From: Chloranthus sessilifolius
Lineage: Eukaryota; Streptophyta; Magnoliopsida; Chloranthales; Chloranthaceae
NCBI GenBank assembly: GCA_021018995.1
Contig: CM037588.1
Coordinates: 145,347,725 to 145,411,724, forward strand
Direction: 5' to 3'
Length of the DNA stretch: 64,000 bases
This document shows, one piece after another, positions 52,960 through 62,917 of the stretch. Position 1 is the first letter of the stretch, and every line of letters begins with the position of its first letter. The notes under the pieces are model-generated. The model saw only the letters and a list, made by a program, of their open reading frames with translations, was not told the origin of the DNA and did no database searches. A program made the translations under genes and the position numbers.

Positions 52960-54458
52960 CTCCCTGGTCTGCTATCACCAGCACTCTGAGTACAAAGTGC
53001 AGCAACAAGCTTTTCATCAGCATTGCTGCAGAGCAATTCATAGGATCAAGAACCATGATTGACCCAATGTAAGAGAGAATAGTCTCGCTATGAATCAACT
53101 AAAGATCCATCTAAACTATCTAATACCATTCACTTAATTCATGTAGCAGGCCATCAGCAAGAAATCAAAAAGTTACCTGCTCATACTCATCATGAGCCTA
53201 ACTAAAGGTTGGGATGAACATACAAGAACAGCTCCAGTGCCTGTAACATAATTTTTAAATGGTTAAACCGGTAAAAGATTATGTGAAGTACTCAATATAG
53301 TCTGATTTTTATCTTTCCACAGTTGGCACATATCGGCCAACTCCAAAACAGATGTATCGAATGAGACTTATCGGTTTTAAATGATACATTGGTTGGTATT
53401 TGTCAGTCGGTATATACTAATATATATGGGTTGATACATATCAGTTCCGGACGATATGTGTCAACCCGGTAATGTTCGAAACCAATATGTATCAGACAAT
53501 TTGTATCAGTATCGGACGGTATTTTGAACCATGCATATACCTAAGGAGCTGATCAGATAGAAACGAAATGAGACAAAATGGATGTAAAGCACTAATTAAT
53601 GGCTATAAAACTTTGTACAACACCTTGTTCTGTAGCCGCACCGATGATCTTTGTCATCTCCTCCAATCGATTCCCCCTCTCCTTTCTCCGGTGGTAGATC
53701 ATGATTCTCTCACCATGCAAGAGTCTAGGGTTTATTCCTTCCTCAACTGCAATGTTCTCCATCCCTTTGCATTTTTATCCTATTCAATCGATTGATGCAG
53801 TTATTAGAAGGGCTACCTAGCTAATAGTTGGTATTAGCTAGGAACCCGGTAACGTATACCAAAAAATGCCCTTAAAAAAATCTATATGTCATATTTCCAA
53901 CTAAAGCAAAGATGAACATTAATGGATTAAGCCCTTGCATATAATAAAGAAGTGCATGCTTAGTATATAGCCATATACTAAGACATGATTACAAATAGCT
54001 TCGGAACCCTATAATTTTTGGGAAAATATCATAAACCCCCAATTAAGAAGGGGCCGTCACCAAGGCCCGTAGAGGTTTTAATCAACTCATAGTGTTAAAC
54101 TTATCTTTCAACAAACACCCACTAGCACCACTTTTTAACTATTTTGCCATTTTGTCTTTTAGTAACCGTTTTTGTAAATAACATTGTACCTGCTGATGAG
54201 GCTGCAATCCAGCAGCTTTTGTCAGTGCTATTTGTGGCCCGACAGTAAAAGAAGGCAAGTTAGAACCATGCAGCTCCTGTTTCTCCTGTAATTTCATGAA
54301 AGCCTAGAAAATCTTAGACGAAATTTATGCAAGGATTGGAGGAGATTTCATAATAGTGTTCAAATAGATAGAATTACCTCCGACTCAATACAAGAAAAGT
54401 CAATATTGGATCAGGGAATAAAGCCATGCATACCTTTTCAGCGGCCAATTTTTCAGCC
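52960..54458 (-). pseudogene. Unidentified spliced gene fragment (four small exons)
   Basis: Four minus-strand segments have canonical GT-AG borders: 54458-54434 (25 nt), 54303-54190 (114 nt; KLQEKQELHGSNLPSFTVGP and QIALTKAAGLQPHQQ), 53240-53177 (64 nt; TGAVLVCSSQPLVRLMMSMS) and 53025-52960 (66 nt; NADEKLVAALCTQSAGDSRP). The last two join in frame. The second and third do not join in an open frame, so an exon is missing or the gene is damaged. I do not recognise the protein. Confidence 0.5.
53327..53545. repeat. Dispersed repeat with TATCGG..CCGATA motifs, copy 1
   Basis: ATATCGGCCAACTCC, ATACATATCAG and TATCGGACGG-like words recur, forming imperfect dyads. A related stretch is at 57515-57640. 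It has the look of an old MITE or satellite-like repeat. Confidence 0.55.
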
Positions 54459-56361
54459 CTAAAGTAGGAGATGAACAAGACATTCTAAAAAAAAGATTGA
54501 TGACTAGTTCATTTCATGTATTACTTCTTTTTTTAAAAGTCTGAAAAAAGAAACGAAAGTGCAGAGTTCTGATTTTTTTCTTCTCAATTTTCTCCAAATA
54601 CAAAAAAAAATAAAAAAAAAATAGATCAAATCTTATCAATGGATCATCTCATTAAACTAATATTTTAATATCCACTGAAAAGCTATGGCATGTAGGCCAG
54701 TCCTGAACTATTTAGTAACATACTAACATCAAGTTGTCAATGGGTTCACTAAAGATGCAGTAGGTTAGTCTTGAACTAAATTCTTTTGCATCATTTCAGG
54801 CAAGACAAGCTCGTATAGTGCGAGACGTCTGTATTTTTAATCCTATATAGGCTTGCCTAGCCAAATATATAACCCTACGCAATTTGTTCATCCATGCTTG
54901 AAATGCAAGAAATCTTGTTTCGATGAAATTTAAAACCATTGCTATATACCCTTCTAGCCGTGTTTATCTAAATTTAATGCATCTCAGTGATAACTAAAAA
55001 TCAGTAATTCATAGGTAAATCACGCCCCCAGGTCTCCTTCCATAGACCATTTTCAAATCTAACTAGTAGGAACCAACAAATACCAATCTCTTTTTTGTTG
55101 ATTTTGCAGCACAACTAGCTAAAAATGCAGAACTGAACTAATATAAAACATAACCTTACTGCAAAGGATATCTTTAATCAACTTTATTTATAATTTAAAG
55201 ATTAGGGAATTCAAAATCCAACCAATCATTATCTAAAATCTCCTAACCATGCTCTCTAGCATACAAATGCAGGATACTTATAATCAATTTTATATACAAT
55301 TTAATGATTAGGGATTTGCAGACAACCACTATCCAAAATATGTTGACCAAGTTCTCAGCATCACATGCATTTCCAAGAAAAATCGAAGAGAAAAATGCCT
55401 TCCTTGTAATAGCCATTGCCAGTTCAACATATAAAAAATTATAAACTAATTGATGCCAAAGGTAGCATGCCTTCAATTTAAAGCCCAAAGTGGAAGTTGG
55501 TGTTATGAAAATCTCTAGTCCAGAAGTTACAAGGCAATATAGATAAAGAAATATTAGTATAAGCCATTCACAATTCCTTAAAAAGCCACTATCGAAGCTT
55601 TAAGAACACTGTGGCTCATGACAATAATTTCCAACGTGAAAATTATTGTCAACATGAGAATTTTAATTTTTAACTCTATGTAGAATAACTTATTGGATTT
55701 AAGTGCATACGACTAACTTATTGGATTTAGCGCAGCAATGAGACTCGACATCACTGGATTTTAATTATGAAAATAAACTACTATATATGAAAATATATTT
55801 CTATATTTGAAAATAATCATACATGACCTGAATGAGCTGACCTGACCTAGTGTTAGGTAAGGGGCACGAGCCCCGAGGACTATGGTACACTGATAACCTT
55901 TTGAGATTTGTTCCTTGTGGATTTAATATGGCCATTTGATTAGTTTACTGTGATTTAATTAAATTGGAATAATTTTTATAAAACACATAATACTTTCACA
56001 TGACACAAATTCAAAATTTAACCTAAGAGCTTCAGCCATCTGATCACGTACCTAATACTTAGGGGTCTCAATGGGCGGGGACATGCTAGGTCTTAAACAT
56101 TTCGATTTTCAATCGGGCTTTTGGAACTAGGCCATACCCGACCCGAGTAATAGGCGGGGCCTACTTTTTATTCAGACATACATACTTCAGTGCATAATAG
56201 GCCTATTTCCGGCCACGAAATGGGCCGGTCGACAATTTCTATATAGTTTATATAGAAATTTGCTTAAATGACTGGGTTGGGCTGGGCTGGGCTTCAACGG
56301 GTTGATTGTTAATCGAGCTTTTAGAAAAACTCATTACCCGACTCAAATATAATCAAAACAG
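54459..56361. other. AT-rich stretch; no gene recognised
   Basis: 56056-56330 has G/C-rich words typical of dispersed plant repeats (AATCGGGCTTTT..CCCGACCCG and a second form TAATCGAGCTTTTAG..CCCGACTC). Two related phrases (AACTTTATTTATAATTTAAAG and ATTTTATATACAATTTAATG followed by ATTAGGGA) lie near 55180 and 55285. No frame is recognised. Confidence 0.45.
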
Positions 56362-57050
56362 TTAGGCTCCCTGAATTGGTGGTTCAAATGGAGAACTACA
56401 GGAGCTGAAAGAGGAACTCAATCCCAAAGAAGAAGGCGAAGTAGAGAATGAACTAAATTGACTCTGAGTACTCGGTGCAATTGACATAATCCTGCATCCG
56501 GCGGGAGATGCTGTAGTGCCCAACAACGATCCAGCTGAAGTATTTGTAATAGTAAATAGGGGCAAAGAGACGGACCCAAAATTGGTACTGCCCATGCTTG
56601 TAACTGCAAATGAAGTAGAAGGAGGCAATGAGCCGATTATTGTGAATGGTGAACGCTTACTGTTCTCTGGTTCAAAATCTTCTAATTCAGAAGCAATTGT
56701 AAGTGGGAGAACTGAATTGGAAGCAACAACTGCTGCAGAGGTTTTAGATCCAAATTGAGATATTGCCAGAAGAAATGTAGGTGGTGCTACAGATATAGAT
56801 GGACTATTTCCGCCATTTGTGCTGCCAACACTGCTGCTGGAGGAAATAAGCTGTGTGGTTTGGAATTTACAAAATCATTGGCTAGATTTAAAGTGGCATA
56901 AGAAACATATGGAAAGTTGTTTGGGGTAGTTGATGGCACTACAGGCACAGAGACAGAATTTTCTAATGATCTAAATATACGTGCAGCCTCCTGAGTTTGA
57001 TTGCCTTTATCTGAATCTGTCGTTTCTAGTGGAGTAGCAGATCATAGACA
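56362..57050 (-). pseudogene. FG-nucleoporin-like gene fragment
   Basis: Minus-strand frames give a Ser/Thr/Pro-rich, Phe-Gly-dotted protein: EAARIFRSLENSVSVPVVPS near 56990, SSSSSVGSTNGGNSPSISVA near 56840, SQFGSKTSAAVVASNSVLPL near 56755, and VTSMGSTNFGSVSLPLFTIT near 56585, ending at a stop at 56362. Scattered FG and long Ser/Thr runs fit a plant nuclear-pore protein of the NUP1/NUP136 kind, which lines the pore basket. A frameshift near 56850 and a stop near 57035 mark it as broken. The identity is tentative. Confidence 0.5.
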
Positions 57051-59928
57051 CGGTGGAAATGCTGCAGGTCCAACCAGAAAACTATGAATATCAAAGAATT
57101 AAAACAGTCTTCAACTATCTTAAAGATAATGGAACAAACCAAAATAAATTGACAATAGTGTACTTCTTTTTTATCTTTCTCATTTACTCTAAAAGGGAAG
57201 ATTAAGGCATTTAATGATGGAAACAAGAACTTGAAGGATAATCCCCAACTAACTTTGAGAACACATGCATTATTGTCCTGAAAGCATCAGGATATTGAAG
57301 CAATTAAAGAAATATACAAAGGTAATTGATACACCCACCTCAACTTTTTTATGCATTCAATCCTTTTTGCTGCTTAATTAACATTCAATGAAAAAAGCCT
57401 CATAATCAATTCAAGTAGAAACTCGCTTCTCGTCAAAGTATATAAAGACAACTAAGAGGCCAAAAGCGAAGGATGCATAAAAAATGGATGAAAAGAAAAA
57501 AGAAAACTACAGGTATCGGCCGATACCCGATACATATCGGCCGATACCGAGTTGGATACTCAATACGTATGGGCGCTGAAATATATCGGTTTGCCAAAAA
57601 AGTACATGTATCACTGAAATGTATCGGCCAATACCATTGTCATTAAACATATAATGATCTAGGCCAATCTTTCTAGCTGTTTACCTGTCATGATATGGGC
57701 CTAGTTTGGGCTAAATCTGCTGGGCTATTGCCCCCATAGTGTTTTAGGCAAACCTGATTTATCCCCATGTGAGTATTATGGGATGGCTGATGATAGATTA
57801 CTTTACTGACTTTAATATAAAAATACCCTTTCTTGCTGCATTATGATACGTCTTCCTAATATAGTGTGAGAAGGGTGTGAGATGAGCACAGGTGAGCGAA
57901 AAGAATTAATTTTTAGATGACGGAACTGCCGATCTTTTCCTTATTAAGATAAGAATAATACTTCAATAAAGAAGGGCATAAAAGCATTTTACTAAAATAG
58001 AGGGCATTAATGTGTTTTTAGTCTCTCTCTCTAATCCCTCTACTAAAATCCCTAATTCCACAAATTCTCTCTTTCAAACATCTCTCCCTCTAATATCCTT
58101 CCTAATCTCTCTCTACTCTAATCCCCCACCCCCTTTTCTCTGAAGCTTCTCCCTCTCTCTCCACACGTGCATTCACTGGTTATCAAAAATGTGGAGTGGA
58201 GGTGGTGCTGCTCTAACTAAAAGGAGATGTTTTATTCATTATGGATCAATGTTGAGACTCACAATACCTTTTCTTGTAAATCTTCCTTGAGGTTTATATA
58301 AACTACTAGAAAGTTCACTTTTCTGGTTACATCCATTTACACCTTACGTTATTGATTATATCTAGTAACATTAGGTGTTTGTCAATAATATTTAACCAGA
58401 TAGTTCCCTTTTCTGGTTAAAAACTAAAATATTTTCCAAATTTACAGTAATTTCTATAAAGCTTTCCACTCTTTGATTTTATTGAAATTTTTTTCAACTC
58501 ATCTTATTGTGATAAATGTATCTCATTCCTGAATGAGAAGAAAAAAATTTAAAAGCTGATTCCCCAACTTTCAAATTACTAGTAAATGCTAATGGCAATT
58601 TTTTTTTATTTGGTGTATTGGTATCCAGGAAATAAGTATGAGTTAGGTGGTGAACTATCATAGTTAAGTAAAGAATGCGCGACTTTCTAGAAGGTTTACC
58701 TCCTTTTAATCTTTGTTTATGGGGCTGTGATGTCGTGAGGGCACTATTTTCCTTTTTTTCTTCTACTTCAGAATAATTATTGTATTTGTTCCAAGCAATT
58801 GCAATGTGAAAATGAGATATGGTTTTGAAAATGTGCAAATGAGATATGGTTTGTGTTCAGGGTCTAATTTGTGTCACAAAGTTATTGTGGTGTGATTAGA
58901 GAAGCAATGGAGGTTACCTAAACTGCTTGAGGGAGAAGACAGAAAGCTGATTAAGAAAATGGCTTTGAGTGGAGGTTTAATGATGTGCAGAAGAATGAAT
59001 CCATCTTGAACTGTGGGATTTGTGAACACAGATTCTTGCTTTGAAGTTCGAAAATCAGTCTTTTTTTTTTCCCTTTTTTCCAGCACATTATGGAAGGGGT
59101 CTCGTGTTTCAAGAGGACTGCCATGAATGAAGACTTAAAGTTAAATAAAAGAAATCTTCATGAGAAAACTTAAGTTCATTAAACCAGACTTATCTTGATA
59201 AAATGCTTGTAAAATTTTAGACAGAAACAGAGATCAAAATTGCAAGATGGAAATGGAGGTCAGAATTTTGCAACAGTGAGCTTAGCAGAGAGCATTGTTT
59301 TTGGGATTGGCTTATAGGTGGTTCATATACAAGTGGGATGCAGGTTGGATAGCCTACCATCCACATATTTAGGTCCCCCACTATGCATCAGGATGCCACA
59401 AGTGCGTCGATGTTACATGATCATAGCAAGGTTTGACAAATTTGGCGAGGTGGAAATAAGTCCTACCAACCGGAGGTAGAGTCACTTTAATACAAGTCAC
59501 ACTCTCTAATCTCCCCATTGCTTAATGTCAATGTTCGAATGCCCAATGTTGATGGTGAATATATTGGAACAAATTGAAAGAAACTTTCTTTGTAAAGTGA
59601 TTGTGAGATGTGATAGTGACTAAGTCAAAAGCAAAAGAGATCTAAAACCATTAATTTTTGTCAAAGGTCAAGATACAAAGAAGACTTTTTCAAAAGTTCT
59701 AGGATCACATGGTCATTTGATGGGTAATCAAGGGTTGAGGAGTCATGCTAAGCCATCAAATGGCACATGCACTCAACTCTCGCCCATCTTACATCATTTC
59801 CATCAATTAATGGGATCATGACCATCCGATTTCTAAGGAATGCCAACTCAACATATTACGACTACACAACTAAGCATTTCAGAAATACTTCACCAAATAG
59901 GAAGATGAGGACATAGCAATGCTTTTAC
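57051..59928. other. Mostly AT-rich stretch; no gene recognised
   Basis: 57515-57640 repeats the TATCGGCCGATACC motif of 53327-53545. 58020-58160 is a C/T-rich tract like a plant 5' leader, but no frame follows. The segment 58560-59100 has a minus-strand frame of no recognised kind. Confidence 0.45.
57515..57640. repeat. Dispersed repeat with TATCGGCCGATACC motifs, copy 2
   Basis: TATCGGCCGATACC occurs twice within 40 bases (57517 and 57537), each a near-perfect dyad, followed by ATATATCGG and TATCGGCCAATACC. Confidence 0.6.
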
Positions 59929-60064
59929 CACTTTTGGGTTTGGCTTGGATTTGTTACTGCTATGATTTGTAGTCGATGACTTCTCTGTCACTTGCTTTTT
60001 CGTAGTTCCAGTCACAACCTCAAAGATCGTTGGAACATCATTTATCATATTAAAGAGGCGTTTC
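59929..60064 (-). pseudogene. Single exon of an Alfin-like PHD protein
   Basis: The 136-nt segment on the minus strand has an acceptor (ATGCAG|GAAACG) and a donor (AAAGTG|GTAAAA). It encodes [20 protein letters not shown] and [12 protein letters not shown], the end of the conserved N-terminal domain and the start of the linker of plant Alfin-like (AL) histone-reader proteins. The preceding exons and the C-terminal PHD finger are not found within several kb on either side. The exon itself has no stop or frameshift. Confidence 0.85.
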
Positions 60065-60428
60065 CTGCATCACAAATATGAACATTCATCTCTGCTTAAA
60101 ATTAGTAACAAATAATAATAGGTAGAATCAGTTTTGAATATTATCTTTGCATTAACTATATTGCCTAAACACTACTGTTGCAGATCTGACAGAATAACTT
60201 CCCCTACACCGAGCGTCAATAAGCACTAGTATAAGGTTCTGCACCATCTCCAAGGAAACATAAACATAGAAGCACTGTTAAGGACAGCATAGTAACCCTC
60301 ACAGTTCTGCTTTGGAGATTCTTTGCAAATGGACAATAGGATGAATCATATCAGTAGAACCCATAAGTCAATTCTTTGATAGGCTCTACATATATGATTC
60401 TTCATCTTTTTATAATATATTTTACTTT

Positions 60429-60886
60429 CTCAAAAATATTATCTAACAAAAAATCCAAAAACAAAGCAATACTTACAAAAACTAGAACTCATAGATCTGG
60501 ATCTCTCAAACAAACTGCGGTGTGAAGCTCTGTATCCACCATTAAAGTTCAAAACAGAGATTTAGCCCAACTATGATGCAGAGACAGGCTCAGATCACGA
60601 GATTTCTCTCCAAATCCTAGTTTATTTGAAGAAGCAAAAGCCTCAATATTAATTATTATTTTTTACAAGTTTTCTTCAAAAAAACAATTATTTCTGAAAC
60701 TCAAAAATATTATCTAACAAAAAATCCAAAAACAAAGCAATACTTACAAAAAGTAGAACTCATATATCTAGATCTCTCAAACAAAATGCAATGTGAAGCT
60801 TTGGATCCACCATTAAAGTTCGAAACAGAGCTTTGGCCCAACTGTGATGTAGACATAGGCTCAAATCACGAAATTTCTCTCCAAAT
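60429..60886. repeat. Direct repeat of about 188 bp
   Basis: 60429-60616 and 60699-60886 match over their whole length with about 10-15% differences by eye; both start CTCAAAAATATTATCTAACA and end with a TTTCTCTCCAAAT word. They are 82 bases apart. Confidence 0.88.
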
Positions 60887-61394
60887 TCAACAACATTTAT
60901 TCCTTTGAGATTCTACAATTTAAATCTCTAGCTAGGGTTTTGAAGAGGGAGATGAAGGCTAGAGTTTTGAAGAGGAAGATGGAGGAAGAGGAGAGATCTC
61001 GTATTTCAAGCAATTAGAACAGGGATTTCGTAGCTCACCAGAGAATTTCCGATACATTGATGAATCAAACCTCCCAAATCTCAATTTTCAGCCAAAACAA
61101 GTAGGAAATCGTTCAAAATCTAGGGTTGATCGAGAGAGAGAGAGGTTAGGGTTTGTCGAGATCTCGAGAGAGAGAGAGAGAGAGGGTATGGTTTGTCGAT
61201 CGAGAGAGATAGAGGTTAGGGTTTGAGAGTGGCTAGGGTTTCGATGAGAAGAAGATGGGTTGAGAGAGGCATGCTTAGTGATATAGAGTGAAATGAGAGG
61301 GCGGGTGGGGGGGGGGGGTGGTTGGGCCCGACGATAGGGCACATGAGCACTTAATAATAGTCACGTGATAGGAGGAGGATTTATTTAAACCATT
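60887..61394. other. G/A-rich stretch with GAGAGA microsatellite; no gene recognised
   Basis: (GA)n runs occur at 61131-61142, 61165-61183 and near 61200. TAGGGTTT words recur (60940, 61120, 61150, 61220, 61235). A G-run lies at 61303-61318. It resembles the leader of a plant gene read on the minus strand, but no frame follows. Confidence 0.5.
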
Positions 61395-61506
61395 GATTTA
61401 ATTTTAAAAAAAAACTATTTTAGGCAGTGGTATATTGCACTACTATTTTAAGCAGTGGTTTATTTTAATACTGCTGTAGTAGTTTTTTCCCCATTTTGAC
61501 ATAGTG
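61395..61506. mobile_element. CACTA-like terminus with subterminal repeats
   Basis: The reverse strand from 61506 begins CACTATGTCAAAATGGGG, and within 100 bases has two copies of CCACTGC(T/C)TAAAATAG and two of AGTAG. A CACTA start with repeated subterminal motifs is typical of CACTA transposons. No opposite end is found. Confidence 0.45.
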
Positions 61507-61689
61507 AAACTACCCTGAGCTGATGTCTGAAGCTTGCAGCTCAGTCGACAAAGGCATTTCAGTTATACAAAGTTAATTTGTATGTGCAAGCAATGAATCC
61601 CTTAACAACAATCTACATCACTCAAATTGGAAGTATATAAGATCAAAACATGAAGCAACAATAAAATTAAGGAAAAAATACGAAAAACT

Positions 61690-62245
61690 AAATACCCCAC
61701 CAAGATGACGATTTACCCAGGTGAAGATTACATACAATTAGATTTGCCAGAGTTTCAGCATCCTTTGCATCTTGAAACAATTGCAACATCAACTTTCTCT
61801 TGTTCCACAAAGCTATAAAAGAAACACATAATTTATTCTTCAATGAAATGGTACCTAGAATTCCAAAACGTGCCTTGTTCAAAGCATCAAGCAATAGTGA
61901 CTTAGCTTTATCAAAGCGTCCCATGTGCATGCAGGAAACAACCTTTCCATTCAGAACCGTTTCTATCATCTGGCACTTCTCAGAAAAAACTTGGATGATA
62001 CGATACGCTTCTTGTATCTTCAAGCCACCATGATACCACAAAACAATATGATCACTGGTCAAACCTAAGACATTTTTCCACCTATAGTTAATGCAGAAAG
62101 CAACCTTACCACTGCTAGGTTCAACCATGCATTTGCAAGTTGGGTTAAAGGGTGGTCTTCATCAATCTGTTGCATTAGTTTCAGTAGTTTCTCTGCATGA
62201 TTAAACCTATGCATTTTGCGGTATATTTGAACATTCAATGTGTAC
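61690..62245 (-). pseudogene. Coatomer epsilon-subunit fragment (three exons, broken splicing)
   Basis: Epsilon-COP is the TPR-like subunit of the COPI coat in Golgi-to-ER transport. Three minus-strand segments give its C-terminal half: 62245-62110 (KLMQQIDEDHPLTQLANAWL, NLAV), about 62030-61874 (GGLKIQEAYRIIQVFSEKCQ, VVSCMHMGRFDKAKSLLLDA) and 61771-61690 (DAKDAETLANLIVCNLHLGK). The first exon has good borders at both ends. Its downstream acceptor reads CAT instead of CAG (62031-62033). The second intron starts GCACG (61873) and ends CAA (61772). The N-terminal half is not found. The piece is most likely a decayed copy. Confidence 0.88.
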
Positions 62246-62625
62246 CTAGAAAAGAAAAAGCGGGCAATCAAGTTTGAGAGATAGAGAGAACACTTCCCAT
62301 ATATACAGAAGTTGAGTTTGTGGTTCAGGTGGATTCCACTGGCAGTTGTAGTTGCATCGCACATTTCTTAACATGTAAAAAGTGTCAAAATACACAAATT
62401 TATGAGTCAAAATACACAAATCTACAGCTTTTTCAACCATTGGAATGTAGTCATTAGAGTCAGAAATAGTAGGGGAATTATGTTCACTAAATTGAGCCTA
62501 AAGGTGGAGCAATAAAAGAAAAAGAGAAAAGATTAAAACAGTTCTAACTTCTGTCAAATTGATAGCTTTAAATTGAAAGAATAGAGAACAAGATTGAAAT
62601 TTTGAAGTCAAACCCAGGTACCTAG

Positions 62626-62628
<3 letters not shown>

Positions 62629-62704
<76 letters not shown>
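62629..62704. repeat. (TA)n microsatellite, about 38 units
   Basis: Uninterrupted TA repeat of about 76 bases. Confidence 0.97.
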
Positions 62705-62707
<3 letters not shown>

Positions 62708-62734
62708 GCTCTAAATTGCAAGAGCAGAATACAA

Positions 62735-62850
62735 TACAATGCTCTTGCAATATAATGCTCTAAATTCCGCCAAGATATTTGTACCTTGTCCAAATTCAGC
62801 AGAAATAGCCTTTATGAGTTCCCCATTGGAGTTCCTTATAATGCCATCCC
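62735..62850 (-). pseudogene. LINE-type RNase H fragment
   Basis: Between two TA microsatellites the minus strand reads GIIRNSNGELIKAISAEFGQ followed by GTNILAEFRALYCKSIV. This is the start of the RNase H domain (RVT_3 family) often found at the end of plant LINEs, with the usual 'GTN..AE.RAL' block. It is about 38 residues with no stop. The bases near 62717-62750 form a small inverted repeat (TTGCAAGAGC and GCTCTTGCAA). Confidence 0.65.
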
Positions 62851-62863
62851 ATTGCAAATGCCC

Positions 62864-62867
<4 letters not shown>

Positions 62868-62913
<46 letters not shown>
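62868..62913. repeat. (TA)n microsatellite, about 23 units
   Basis: Uninterrupted TA repeat of about 46 bases on the other side of the RNase H fragment. Confidence 0.97.

Positions 62914-62917
<4 letters not shown>

Noticed and set aside
53568..53795. 75-codon plus-strand ORF
   Set aside because: No recognisable motif; likely chance.
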